Origin: Holophagaceae bacterium | Lineage (GTDB): Bacteria; Acidobacteriota; Holophagae; Holophagales; Holophagaceae | Length of the DNA: 64,000 nucleotides | Direction: 5' to 3' | Assembly: GCA_023257195.1 (NCBI GenBank) | Contig: JALRCU010000003.1 | Location: 1-64,000, forward strand | Translations under genes and position numbers: made by a program | Shown here: piece by piece, positions 28,947 to 37,341 of the stretch | How the letters are laid out: every line of letters begins with the position of its first letter | Position numbering within the stretch: position 1 is the stretch's first letter | Notes under the pieces: model-generated | Seen by the model: the letters and a program-made list of their open reading frames with translations, nothing else | The model's database searches: none | Told to the model about the DNA's origin: nothing

Positions 28947-30008
28947 TTACTGTCGTGTTCGTCCTTGGATCAGCATGGCGTCCCCGTAACTAAAAAAACG
29001 GTAGGACAAGCGGATAGCCTCTGCATAGATTTCATGGGCTTGTTGAGTGCCCAATAAACTACAAATCAAAATAAAAAGAGAGCTCTCGGGAAGATGAAAA
29101 TTAGTCAGGAGGCCGCAAGGAACCCTTGGAGGGTGGCCCGGCCTGAGAAATAAGCGGCTTTCTCCCTGAGTGAGCAATGTGTCTCCGTTCCAAGCGGTTT
29201 CTAGGGTTCGAAGGCTCGTAGTCCCAATACAAACGATCGGTCGTTGGCCTACTATCGCCTCTGAAATCTTTTTAGAAGTTTCCGTTGAAATGAAAAAAGC
29301 CTCCCGATGCATTTGATGATCATCGATTTTGTCAACTAAGATGGGTCGAAAGGTCCCGAGTCCAACATCGAGTCGTATAGGGGCCCAATCATGTCCTTTC
29401 TGTTTAAGTTCGGTAATCAGCGTTTTGGAAAAATGTAAACCTGCGGTGGGTGCTGCGACCGCCTCACCTTCATCGCTCGCAAAATCAGTTTGATACCTTT
29501 GATCATCATGATCGTCGGCTGCTCGTGTGATGTAGGGCGGTAAGGGTAAACTTCCAATACGGTCAATGTTTGACCATTCAGAGAGTTCCGGTGGATACAA
29601 GCGGACTGTCCGCTCCCCCTGGGGTCCTTCGTTAAGAATCGTTAACGAGCCAAGATTTTCCTGTGTGATGGGGTGAAGAATCTCGCAGGTGCTCCCCTTT
29701 ATTAATCGATGAGCAGGCCTGACCAAGGCGTCAAAAGTGCCGTCTTCATGTCGATGAAAAAGCAAGGCCTCACCCCCTCCCCCTGTTTGACGACGTAACC
29801 ACAAACGCGCCTTTCTCACCCGAACTTCATTAGGGATCAAAAGAGTACGAGGCGAAAGCCATTGGTGTAATTCTCGAACTGAACTATGGGCGACGATCCC
29901 TTGGTCTGGATGGATCACTAAGAGCTTCGAACTCTCACGATCTGCTAAAGGCCTTTGAGCAATTAAATGAGGAGGAAGATTAAAATTAAAATCAGATCGG
30001 AGCGCCAT
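28947..30008 (-). CDS. queA: S-adenosylmethionine:tRNA ribosyltransferase-isomerase
   Basis: Transfers and isomerises the ribosyl part of SAM onto preQ1-tRNA, giving epoxyqueuosine at position 34 of tRNA-Asp, -Asn, -His and -Tyr. Opening SDFNFNLPPHLIAQRP, GGGGEALLFH, RYQTDFASDEGEAVAAPTAGLHFS and LGTFRPI are typical. The length of 353 is standard. Other queuosine genes (tgt, queF) are not in the window. It follows the ABC exporter by 6 bp. Confidence 0.95.
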   Translation of the reverse strand: MALRSDFNFNLPPHLIAQRPLADRESSKLLVIHPDQGIVAHSSVRELHQWLSPRTLLIPNEVRVRKARLWLRRQTGGGGEALLFHRHEDGTFDALVRPAHRLIKGSTCEILHPITQENLGSLTILNEGPQGERTVRLYPPELSEWSNIDRIGSLPLPPYITRAADDHDDQRYQTDFASDEGEAVAAPTAGLHFSKTLITELKQKGHDWAPIRLDVGLGTFRPILVDKIDDHQMHREAFFISTETSKKISEAIVGQRPIVCIGTTSLRTLETAWNGDTLLTQGESRLFLRPGHPPRVPCGLLTNFHLPESSLFILICSLLGTQQAHEIYAEAIRLSYRFFSYGDAMLIQGRTRQ

Positions 30009-30014
30009 AATGAT

Positions 30015-31814
30015 TTAAAGCACTGAAAAACTATGTAACCTTGCGTATTCCCCCTGCGCAGCGAGCAGAGATTCGTGCGTTCCTTGCTCGATCAGTCGCC
30101 CCCGAGAGATCACATAAATTCGGTTGGCGCGCTGTATGGTACTTAGTCGATGAGCAATCACTAACGTCGTTCGCTCTTTGATCAGTTCATCTAAAGCCTG
30201 TTGAACAATCGACTCGCTTTCGGTATCAAGAGCGCTTGTTGCTTCGTCTAAAATTAGTACAGGTGGATTTTGTAATAGAGCCCGCGCAATGGCGATCCGT
30301 TGACGTTGACCTCCGCTCAAACTAGATCCAGTTTCAGCTAATCTTGTTTCGTAACCTTGGGGAAGTTGAGCAATAAAATCATGGGCATGGGCTCGGCGTG
30401 CGGCTTCCATGACCTCGGCTCGACTGACATTTAATCCGTAGGCAATATTGTCGTGAATTGTATCCATGAATAGGAGTGTTTCTTGAGTGACGACTCCGAT
30501 TCGAGATCTCAACTCCTTTGGATCAAATTCTTTGATATCTGTTCCGTCGATCAGTACACGACCCTCTAGGGGATCAAAAAGACGAGGGAGCAAATTCACT
30601 AACGTTGACTTACCCCCGCCGCTAGGTCCGACAAAGGCTACAATCTCTCCTTTTTGGATCTTTAAACTGACGCCCTCTATAACGGGCTGGCCTTGTTCAT
30701 AGGCAAAACATACTTGGTCAAATTCAATAAGAATAGGCGTTACCGGAACTGGTTTTGGCTGAGTGGGCCCCTGTATGGTGGGCTCAAGATCATAGAGGTT
30801 GAAAATTCGTTCAAGAGCCACTTGACTCACCTGAACCTCAGCGTACATTTTGGTGAGATGTCGAATGGGGTCATAAAGTGCGTAGATTAAGAGCAGAAGT
30901 CCAATAAAATCCCCTCCCGATAACACACCTTCTCGAATTCTGACTCCACCATAAATCACCAGAAGGGCCAAGAGAAGCCCTCCCACAATTTCCATCATGG
31001 GAGGTGCTAGCAATTGGGATCGGACCACTTTCATATTGAAACGGTAAAGTTCTTCACCTTGAGACTTGAAGCGCATACTTTCGTATTGTTCACGCGCAAA
31101 AACTTTTACAACTCTCATATTCGATAAAACTTCTTTTAGGCGAGCTAAAAGTCGATCGGCTGATTTTTGATTTTCCCGACCTCGACTTCGTATCTTGGCG
31201 GAGATCAAGCGTATGGGGAAATAGACTAAGGGGAATAAGAGTAGAACCACTAAGGGCATGTGCCAGTCCACGAGGAAAATCGCTACCAAAGTCGATAGGG
31301 CCGTCGCCACTTGTTTAATGAAATCCGATGTTTGATTGGACGCTAACTGTTGAATGGCGTTGACGTCCCCAAGGACTCGGTTCATCAGTTCACCTACTGG
31401 GTGCCGCTGAAAAAAAACAGGATCTTGTATCAGGACTCGGTCAAAAAGCCTTTCTCGGATATCACGGACCGCTCTAAGGCCTGATCGGGCAACCCAAAGA
31501 CTGCCTAAATAAAGAAAGATCGCTCTCAAAACAAAAATAGTCAGAAGCGCTAAAGGTAAAAGCCACAGGGAGAAATCTCCTGATTCCGAGTGCGGTAGAG
31601 GGAGGGACTCTGCAAAGCGCAGGGCGAAAGCCTTTAACGGCTTGACCGGTGAAGCGATATTGTTTAGGCCTAATTGCCGATCAAAAACCAAGGAAAGCAA
31701 ACCAATGCTTAAAGCCTGCAAACTACTTCCAAGGGCTAAAACTAGGCCTCCGCCTAGCGTTCCCCATAAATAGGGGCGGAGATGTTTTTGGATAAAACGC
31801 TGGAGAGGGCTCAC
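30015..31814 (-). CDS. MsbA-like ABC exporter (membrane and ATPase domains fused)
   Basis: Half-transporter that works as a homodimer. Six membrane helices lie in the first 320 residues, then an ATPase domain with Walker A GPSGGGKST (about 395), signature LSGGQRQR (about 498), Walker B LILDEATSALD (about 521) and the switch histidine in IAHRLST. The family includes MsbA (lipid A flipping), lipid, peptide and drug exporters. Size and fold favour a lipid-A/lipid flippase, but no substrate motif decides. It follows rnc by 39 bp and precedes queA by 6 bp. Confidence 0.9.
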   Translation of the reverse strand: MSPLQRFIQKHLRPYLWGTLGGGLVLALGSSLQALSIGLLSLVFDRQLGLNNIASPVKPLKAFALRFAESLPLPHSESGDFSLWLLPLALLTIFVLRAIFLYLGSLWVARSGLRAVRDIRERLFDRVLIQDPVFFQRHPVGELMNRVLGDVNAIQQLASNQTSDFIKQVATALSTLVAIFLVDWHMPLVVLLLFPLVYFPIRLISAKIRSRGRENQKSADRLLARLKEVLSNMRVVKVFAREQYESMRFKSQGEELYRFNMKVVRSQLLAPPMMEIVGGLLLALLVIYGGVRIREGVLSGGDFIGLLLLIYALYDPIRHLTKMYAEVQVSQVALERIFNLYDLEPTIQGPTQPKPVPVTPILIEFDQVCFAYEQGQPVIEGVSLKIQKGEIVAFVGPSGGGKSTLVNLLPRLFDPLEGRVLIDGTDIKEFDPKELRSRIGVVTQETLLFMDTIHDNIAYGLNVSRAEVMEAARRAHAHDFIAQLPQGYETRLAETGSSLSGGQRQRIAIARALLQNPPVLILDEATSALDTESESIVQQALDELIKERTTLVIAHRLSTIQRANRIYVISRGRLIEQGTHESLLAAQGEYARLHSFSVL

Positions 31815-31853
31815 GTATTCACTCCCTTTAAGTTAGGGTATCTACTTCCAAGG

Positions 31854-32546
31854 CTAGGGCCCGATACTTTTCATTTCTTCTAGGAGTAATCGTGCGGCTA
31901 CGGCCTCCGCTTTTTTTAAGGTATTGCCCCTACCTTCACTGCGCCATTCACTTAAGACCACCTGAACTAAAAATGTAGGAGCATGGTCTGGTCCTGTCTT
32001 GGAAATCAAATGATATACCGGTGAGCCAAGATTAAGCTTGGCCGCGCGTTCCTGAAGGGTAGTTTTGGCATCGCTGGCTTCCCAAAGTGCAACCGTAGCA
32101 TTTTCGACTAGAGACCCAAAGCGTCGTTGGAGCAAAGACACAATAAGTGAAAAACCCTCGCTATCCTGTCGAGCAGAGTCCAAGTAGATTGCGGCCAAGA
32201 GCGCTTCGAGCGCATCGGCCAGAGAGCGCTCACTCGCTGGCTGATGATCACTTGTATAAAGAGGTAATTCTATATCCGTAGCCCAAGAGGCCAGTGTCTC
32301 CGTATTGATCAATAAGGTTCTCAACTTCGACATCTCGCCTTCATTGAGATCGGGACGGAGTTGATAAATCAAAAGTGCAGCACCGAAATTGAGAATAGAG
32401 TCACCCAGAAACTCTAATTTTTGATTATTTAAACCTGAGCCCGATGGGTGTGTGAGGGCTTCTAGGAGGATCCTAGAATCCGAGAACTCGTAGTGAGTGT
32501 GTTTTTTGACCAGTTGTACAATCTGTTTGGGATCATGAGGTTGCAT
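31854..32546 (-). CDS. rnc: ribonuclease III
   Basis: Dimeric double-strand RNA endonuclease for rRNA processing and mRNA turnover. The RNase III signature is LEFLGDSILNF (Glu45, Asp49) with the second acidic pair in SLADALEALLAAIYLD, and the C-terminal double-strand-RNA-binding domain is visible (TTLQERAAKL...KKAEAVAARLLLEEM). 230 residues. A perfect hairpin lies in its leader (32601-32629), where autoregulatory cleavage could take place, as in E. coli. First gene of the minus-strand run to 25.2 kb. Confidence 0.95.
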   Translation of the reverse strand: MQPHDPKQIVQLVKKHTHYEFSDSRILLEALTHPSGSGLNNQKLEFLGDSILNFGAALLIYQLRPDLNEGEMSKLRTLLINTETLASWATDIELPLYTSDHQPASERSLADALEALLAAIYLDSARQDSEGFSLIVSLLQRRFGSLVENATVALWEASDAKTTLQERAAKLNLGSPVYHLISKTGPDHAPTFLVQVVLSEWRSEGRGNTLKKAEAVAARLLLEEMKSIGP

Positions 32547-32600
32547 ACTTCTAGTGTGGACTAAAAGCCGCGCTTTTTTTCATCTATTTTGAATTTGAAA

Positions 32601-32629
32601 ACCCTATAAATCCCCTGAATTTATAGGGT
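32601..32629 (-). promoter_or_regulatory. perfect hairpin in the rnc leader
   Basis: ACCCTATAAAT (32601-32611) and ATTTATAGGGT (32619-32629) form an 11-bp stem with a 7-base loop, 55 bases upstream of the rnc start. On the minus strand it is followed by TTTT, so it could also be an attenuator-like terminator. The rest of the 310-bp gap (32547-32856) is AT-rich and holds the candidate promoter below; I see no gene in it. Confidence 0.45.
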
Positions 32630-32745
32630 CTTGCTAGGTTTAGCGTTATCAACTTTTTCGAATAAGTTTCTTATAAAAAGGGTGTGAGATATATTTTTAC
32701 AACAATTCAGAGAGATCAAAAGCTCAAAACTTACAAAAAAACCAA

Positions 32746-32774
32746 TTGACTCAATGAAAAACCTTAGGTTTGAT
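32746..32774 (+). promoter_or_regulatory. candidate promoter for the TrpC-like/H1-like gene
   Basis: TTGACT (32746-32751), a 17-bp spacer, then TTTGAT (32769-32774). It would give a leader of about 75 bases. The -35 matches 5 of 6 and the -10 matches 4 of 6 consensus bases. Confidence 0.4.
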
Positions 32775-32856
32775 TAAGTAAAGCGATTATCTCTTCCTCG
32801 ACACACCAAAAAATTTGTACTTTATAGGACCTACTAAAATCCATGAGATCCAATAA

Positions 32857-33948
32857 ATGTTAAAACGCGTTGCGATTTTTAAAGCTCTTGATATTGAAAT
32901 CAAGAAGCAACGTGGTTCAGTTGCCGCTAAAGGAAATTACCGAGGTCATCATTCTTTGAAAGAAGAATTGAGTCAAGGAACCATCACGATCATTGCTGAA
33001 GTTGCAGGGGGGAGTCCGGGACTCGGGAAGACGCGCTCAAACTTTAAAGCTTCAACGCATGCAAAAAGCTTGATAGAAAATGGTGCAAAAGCCCTCTCGA
33101 TTGCCACCGACAAGTTCCTTTACTTCGGTGACGATAAAGGCCTTTCGGAAACTCGCTCTCAGGTCAAAGTTCCTTTGTTGCGTCGGGAATTTATTTTTGA
33201 GGAATATCAAGTCGAAGAAAGTAAAATTCTTGGAGCCGATGCCATTTTCTTAATGCCGGCTCTGTTATCTCAATCTAAATTAGTAGATTTGCATAAGTTA
33301 GCCGTTGCTAAAGGCCTAGACGTAGTATTCGAAATCACGAATGATGAAGAGATCAAACGATCCATTGAAGTGGGCGCTCAGATCTTTTGCATTGTAGGAC
33401 GTAATTTAGAAAACTGGAATCCCACCTACGATAAGTCCATCGCTCTTATTAAAAAGATTCCTAAAGATTCCCTCATTATGTTTGAAGCCGGCATTAATCG
33501 TTTGGTTCAAGTGAAGCATCTTCATGCCCTCGGAGTTCATGGCGTCATTATTGGAGACGCTCTCTTGGACGACTTTTATCCCGGTAAGCGCTTAGCCTCA
33601 TTACTGAAGGGCGAAGAGCCCCCCGTTAAAAAAATTCCCAAGGTCAAAGTAGCCCCAACCCCTGTGGTTGTCCCTCCACCTAGCAAGGCGCCCTTGGCCG
33701 CTCCTAAAGCAACAACAAAAGTTGGAAAAAAGATTACCAAAGAAAAAAATTCTTCCCCGCGGAAAGATACCGGGTCCAGAAAGCCTGGAACACCGGCTCA
33801 CCGCACCCCTTCCACAACAGCCCGCAAGGGCAAAAAGGAGCCAATCATGGCCAAGAAAAAAGCGGCTAAAAAAGCTACTAAAAAAGTAGCTAAAAAAGCC
33901 ACCAAGAAAAAAGCGGCTAAAAAAGCCACCAAAAAGAAAAAGCGTTAA
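32857..33948 (+). CDS. indole-3-glycerol-phosphate-synthase-like protein fused to a histone-H1-like lysine tail
   Basis: Residues about 35-245 follow the TrpC barrel: TIIAEVAGGSPGLGKTR, AKSLIENGAKALSIATDKFLYFG, VPLLRREFIFEEYQVEESKILGADAIFLM, VVFEITNDEEI, IVGRNLENW, IMFEAGI and GVIIGDALL. Against Sulfolobus IGPS (numbering happens to run nearly parallel), Glu51, Glu159 and Glu210 are kept (Glu48, 159, 210), but Lys53 is Ala50, Lys110 is Arg110, Asn180 is Val180 and Ser211 is Ala211, so normal catalysis is doubtful. No other trp gene is near. From about 252 a Pro/Lys/Thr-rich linker leads to residues 331-363, three repeats of xAKKATKK with 18 lysines, like bacterial H1-like nucleoid proteins. 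It may be a DNA-bound pseudoenzyme. Two terminators follow. Confidence 0.75.
   Translation: MLKRVAIFKALDIEIKKQRGSVAAKGNYRGHHSLKEELSQGTITIIAEVAGGSPGLGKTRSNFKASTHAKSLIENGAKALSIATDKFLYFGDDKGLSETRSQVKVPLLRREFIFEEYQVEESKILGADAIFLMPALLSQSKLVDLHKLAVAKGLDVVFEITNDEEIKRSIEVGAQIFCIVGRNLENWNPTYDKSIALIKKIPKDSLIMFEAGINRLVQVKHLHALGVHGVIIGDALLDDFYPGKRLASLLKGEEPPVKKIPKVKVAPTPVVVPPPSKAPLAAPKATTKVGKKITKEKNSSPRKDTGSRKPGTPAHRTPSTTARKGKKEPIMAKKKAAKKATKKVAKKATKKKAAKKATKKKKR
33847..33948 (+). CDS. possible separately translated H1-like peptide (internal in-frame start)
   Basis: Met331 of the fusion protein begins a 33-residue stretch, MAKKKAAKKATKK and onward, that on its own looks like a small H1-like DNA-binding protein. 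AAGGAG sits 7 bases before this ATG, a proper Shine-Dalgarno. Ribosomes could start here and make a free basic peptide as well as the long protein. Translation is untested. Confidence 0.4.
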   Translation: MAKKKAAKKATKKVAKKATKKKAAKKATKKKKR

Positions 33949-33953
33949 TTCGC

Positions 33954-33978
33954 AGCCCTGAAAAGGGCTTTTCTTTTT
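33954..33978 (+). terminator. intrinsic terminator 1 after the TrpC-like gene
   Basis: AGCCCT-GAAA-AGGGCT stem with a GNRA-type loop, followed by TTTCTTTTT. Confidence 0.8.
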
Positions 33979-33984
33979 AAGAAG

Positions 33985-34007
33985 ACCCCCGGAAACGGGG
34001 GTTTTCC
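33985..34007 (+). terminator. intrinsic terminator 2, in tandem
   Basis: ACCCCCG-GAAA-CGGGGGT, again a GNRA-type loop, followed by TTTCC and a short T-run. Two strong terminators between the TrpC-like gene and eno suggest that eno has its own promoter or relies on read-through. Confidence 0.7.
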
Positions 34008-34043
34008 TTTCTAAAGACCAAAATCCAACCTAAAGTTGATTAA

Positions 34044-35324
34044 ATGACCCTTATTGAAAACATTCAAGCCCTCGAAGTTCTTGATAGCCGGGGAAATCCC
34101 ACACTTCAAGTCACGGTGTACCTATCGGACGGACATTCAGGGAGCGCAATTGTTCCCTCAGGCGCTTCTACGGGATCGAAAGAAGCGTTGGAGCGTCGTG
34201 ATCAAGACCCCAAGCGCTATAACGGCAAAGGAGTTTTGGAAGCAGTTCGTGCAGTGGAAACTATCCTCGCCCCTCATCTAAAACACCAAAATCCCTTTGA
34301 TCAGAAAACCATCGATGAGCGAATGATCGATCTGGATGGAACTCCTAATAAATCTCGTTTGGGAGCTAATGCTATTTTGGGCGTTTCGATGGCGACATCG
34401 GCCGCCGCCGCTCACGCTTCAAACATTCCCCTTTATCGTCAATTGAGGTCGTGCGAGTCGCTTTATTTACCCGTTCCCATGATGAACATTCTAAATGGCG
34501 GGGCTCATGCAGATACGAATGTTGATATTCAAGAATTTATGGTCATTCCTGTCGCCGCACCTAACTTTCATGAGGCGGTTCGCTGGGGTGCAGAGATCTA
34601 CCATAACTTAAAAAAGGTTCTCAAAAAAAAGAAGCTTGCTACCGGCGTCGGAGACGAAGGAGGTTTTGCCCCCCGCCTAGAGAGTAATGAAGCAGCTTTG
34701 CACTGTATCGCGGAAGCCATTAACCATTCAGGACTTCGGCTTGGCCAAGACGTTTATCTCGCCCTCGACTGTGCTGCCTCAGAGTTTTATCGGGATGGTC
34801 ATTATCACCTAGATCAACAATCATGGACTTCCGAAGCTCTACTGCGTTACTACGAATCACTTATTCGACAATTTCCTATCATCAGTATTGAAGACGGGAT
34901 GGCAGAAGATGATCATATGGGGTGGCAACAACTGACCGCCGCCCTCGGCGATAAAATTCAACTTGTCGGTGATGATGTATTTGTGACGAATCCGGCTATT
35001 TTGAAAGAAGGCATCTCAGCGCATATCGCCAACGCACTGTTAGTAAAACTCAATCAAATTGGTACCGTGACGGAAACCTTTCATGCCATTGATGTGGCTC
35101 ACGAGGCAGGTTATCGGTGTATTATCAGCCACCGAAGCGGGGAAAGTGAAGATACGTTCATTGCCGATCTATCCCTCGCTTCATCGGCAAAACAAATCAA
35201 GACTGGAGCCCCCGCAAGGACGGATCGTGTGGCTAAATATAATCGACTGATGCAGATAGAACGAGAGCTGGGCTCTCAGGCTCGATATGCAGGTAAAGAA
35301 GCTTTCAGCTTTGAGGTAAGGTAG
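34044..35324 (+). CDS. eno: enolase
   Basis: Interconverts 2-phosphoglycerate and phosphoenolpyruvate; also a degradosome member in some bacteria. LEVLDSRGNPTLQV, VPSGASTGSKEALERRD, the metal ligands in LALDCAASEFY and SIEDGMAEDD, and LLVKLNQIGTVTET with the catalytic lysine are all present. 426 residues. The FtsB-like gene follows within 5 bp, the same order as in E. coli and relatives (eno-ftsB). Confidence 0.97.
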   Translation: MTLIENIQALEVLDSRGNPTLQVTVYLSDGHSGSAIVPSGASTGSKEALERRDQDPKRYNGKGVLEAVRAVETILAPHLKHQNPFDQKTIDERMIDLDGTPNKSRLGANAILGVSMATSAAAAHASNIPLYRQLRSCESLYLPVPMMNILNGGAHADTNVDIQEFMVIPVAAPNFHEAVRWGAEIYHNLKKVLKKKKLATGVGDEGGFAPRLESNEAALHCIAEAINHSGLRLGQDVYLALDCAASEFYRDGHYHLDQQSWTSEALLRYYESLIRQFPIISIEDGMAEDDHMGWQQLTAALGDKIQLVGDDVFVTNPAILKEGISAHIANALLVKLNQIGTVTETFHAIDVAHEAGYRCIISHRSGESEDTFIADLSLASSAKQIKTGAPARTDRVAKYNRLMQIERELGSQARYAGKEAFSFEVR

Positions 35325-35328
35325 ATTT

Positions 35329-35625
35329 ATGGACATTATTAATCGCAAGGGCAGCATCAAGTGGGCATGGATCATCTCGCTTGCGGTTACTTTAGTGGTG
35401 GTTTTGTGGCGACCTGAGTTACGCAATTTACTACGAAGTCAAAAGCAACTCAATCAGTATGAACAACGCCTAGAAAAACTTCGAAGTGAAAATGCTCTTC
35501 TAAAATCATCGTTAGATCAGATCAAAGGGAAAAATGAATTGATCTATGAAATCATGGCTCGCCAGCGTGGAATGCAGATGGCCAATGAGCGTGTATACGT
35601 CTTTCAAGAACCTCAGCAGAAATAA
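35329..35625 (+). CDS. FtsB/DivIC-family septum protein
   Basis: 98 residues: a short cytoplasmic start, one membrane helix near 13-28 (WAWIISLAVTLVVVLW), then a coiled coil near 34-75 (QKQLNQYEQRLEKLRSENAL), ending soluble. This is the build of FtsB/DivIC, which with FtsL and FtsQ activates septal peptidoglycan synthesis. Sequence identity in this family is low, so the call rests on topology and on its place right after eno. FtsL-like proteins have the same build but usually sit with mraW and ftsI. Confidence 0.7.
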   Translation: MDIINRKGSIKWAWIISLAVTLVVVLWRPELRNLLRSQKQLNQYEQRLEKLRSENALLKSSLDQIKGKNELIYEIMARQRGMQMANERVYVFQEPQQK

Positions 35626-35644
35626 AACGCAAGAGTAATTTACT

Positions 35645-36424
35645 ATGAAACTTCACGTGGCATCCGGAAGTGGTAATCGATTCGCCTATGCTTTTGCCGA
35701 AGAAGGGGTTCTTCAAAAGGATGGACCTCGTTGGGCACAGGCACTAAGAGATCATCCCGCTCATGTGGATGGCTTCTTTCTTCTTAACGCCTACCACCCG
35801 GGTCAGCCTTGGGTCATGACCCATTGGGATACGGATGGAACGGAGACTTTTTGTTCAAACGGAACGCGCGCTTCGCTCGCTCTGCTTGAGAATATTGCCT
35901 TAGAAAAAGTTTCTTGCTATTCCAACCAAGAATCTGTTTTTTTGAAAAAAACAACCGAGGGCGTTGCACTCCATTTTCCAGAAGATGATCGTATGGGTTT
36001 ATTTCATGTACCCCTCGATCTTCCAAATCCACATCGGTTTGGATTTATAGGTAATCCACAATTAGTAGTTTTGATAGATTCGATTCTATCCGTCGATTTG
36101 CCTAGCTGGGCCCCCCCTCTTCGCCACCATGAAATCTTTCCCGAGGGAACCAACGTCAATATTATTGAGATGATACGTCCCGGAGAAGCTCGAATTCGTT
36201 CTTATGAAAGAGGGGTTGAAAGAGAAACGGCCTGCTGTGGTACGGGATGCGCCGTTGCGGGGGCATGGCTTTCAGAAATGACAATGTGTACTTCATGGAA
36301 ACTTTATACCGCTCAAGACCCCGTCTATATCACCCTGTCTTCTATTGAGAACGGCCGTTGGACTAATTTATGGTTGTCGGGACCTATTCGAATTGAAGAG
36401 CCCATTGATTTGGAGCTTTCCTAA
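35645..36424 (+). CDS. dapF: diaminopimelate epimerase
   Basis: Cofactor-free racemase that turns LL- into meso-diaminopimelate for lysine and peptidoglycan. Two catalytic cysteines are Cys70 (CSNGTRA, usual CGNGxR) and Cys198 (ETACCGTG); GNPQLVVL, EGTNVNII and YERGVERET also match. The N-terminus (SGSGNRFAY instead of GxGNDF) and several stretches are divergent, and the protein is a little short at 259 residues. Still most likely a functional DapF. Confidence 0.88.
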   Translation: MKLHVASGSGNRFAYAFAEEGVLQKDGPRWAQALRDHPAHVDGFFLLNAYHPGQPWVMTHWDTDGTETFCSNGTRASLALLENIALEKVSCYSNQESVFLKKTTEGVALHFPEDDRMGLFHVPLDLPNPHRFGFIGNPQLVVLIDSILSVDLPSWAPPLRHHEIFPEGTNVNIIEMIRPGEARIRSYERGVERETACCGTGCAVAGAWLSEMTMCTSWKLYTAQDPVYITLSSIENGRWTNLWLSGPIRIEEPIDLELS

Positions 36425-36488
36425 GACAAGTTGCCCAAAAGGTCTATTAAATCAGCACTTAAACTTGTGCAACCACAGAAGGCAATTC

Positions 36489-36519
36489 GTGGAACAAGGT
36501 AAAATATAATTTGTTCCAC
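36489..36519. promoter_or_regulatory. parAB promoter with parS half-sites in everted order
   Basis: GTGGAACAA (36489-36497) and TTGTTCCAC (36511-36519) are a perfect 9-bp inverted repeat around a consensus -10 box TATAAT (36505-36510). Each arm contains one half of parS (GTGGAACA, TGTTCCAC), in reverse order to parS itself. A clear -35 is not visible. The placement over the -10 suggests autoregulation by ParB or ParA. Confidence 0.55.
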
Positions 36520-36552
36520 AGCCTAGAGCAATCAGAAAGGGTTCTCAGCAAC

Positions 36553-37341
36553 GTGACCGCAAGAATTGTTGTTATTGCAAATCAAAAAGGGGGCGTGGGC
36601 AAAACCACCACTTCCATCAATTTTGCTGCATCGCTCGCCATCCTCGAGCACATGGTTTTATTGGTTGATCTCGATCCCCAAGGGCACTCCACTACAGGTC
36701 TTGGTTTTGAGAAGCCCAATGATCAAGCAGGCGCTTACGCTTTATTAACGGGAACCCCCGCCGAGGCTCTAGTTCTGAATACCGAGATTGCCACGCTACA
36801 AATAATTCCTGCAGGTAAAGATCTTGCTCGCCTAGAGTTTAGTGATTTGACGGATGAGTCTCAACTCTACAATTTAAAAAATGCCTTGAATCAAATTAAA
36901 GAAAACTATGATTACATCGTCATCGACTCCCCTCCAGCCTTGGGGACCATGACCTTGAATGCTTTTACCGCCGCCGATGAACTTATTGTTCCCATGCCTT
37001 GTGAATTTTTGGCGATGGACGGACTTGTAGAATTAGTCGATACGCTTAATGCGGTCCAAAAACAATCGAATCCGAGCCTCCAACTCGGCGGCATCCTGCT
37101 CACGATGGCCGAAGAGCGAACGAATCTTGGCTCCGCCGTGGCAAACGAGGTTCGAAAAAGCTTCCCCGGCAAAGTCTTTAAGACATCCATTCCTAGAAAT
37201 ATTCGTCTTGCAGAAGCCCCTAGCCACGGAAAACCTATTGCATTTTACGATTTGAAATCGAAAGGGGCACAAGCTTACATCTACTTCACTAAAGAATGGC
37301 TACGTCGTAAAAAAAATGAATTTACAAAGGATACGATATGA
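36553..37341 (+). CDS. parA: chromosome-partitioning ATPase ParA/Soj
   Basis: Deviant Walker A motif KGGVGKTT near 12-19 (NQKGGVGKTTTSINFA), Walker B-like LVDLDPQG, and YIVIDSPPALGTMTLNA. These dimerise on ATP and DNA and move ParB-parS complexes. GTG 36553 (VTARIV) is chosen: AGAAAGGG lies 11 bases upstream and it gives the family's usual N-terminus; the frame is open further upstream to a TTG inside the operator, which is less likely. 262 residues. The stop overlaps parB by ATGA. Confidence 0.95.
   Translation: MTARIVVIANQKGGVGKTTTSINFAASLAILEHMVLLVDLDPQGHSTTGLGFEKPNDQAGAYALLTGTPAEALVLNTEIATLQIIPAGKDLARLEFSDLTDESQLYNLKNALNQIKENYDYIVIDSPPALGTMTLNAFTAADELIVPMPCEFLAMDGLVELVDTLNAVQKQSNPSLQLGGILLTMAEERTNLGSAVANEVRKSFPGKVFKTSIPRNIRLAEAPSHGKPIAFYDLKSKGAQAYIYFTKEWLRRKKNEFTKDTI

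Noticed and set aside
33850-33948. Short direct DNA repeats that might be a CRISPR or minisatellite
   Set aside because: They are the codons of the xAKKATKK protein repeats; there are no unique spacers.
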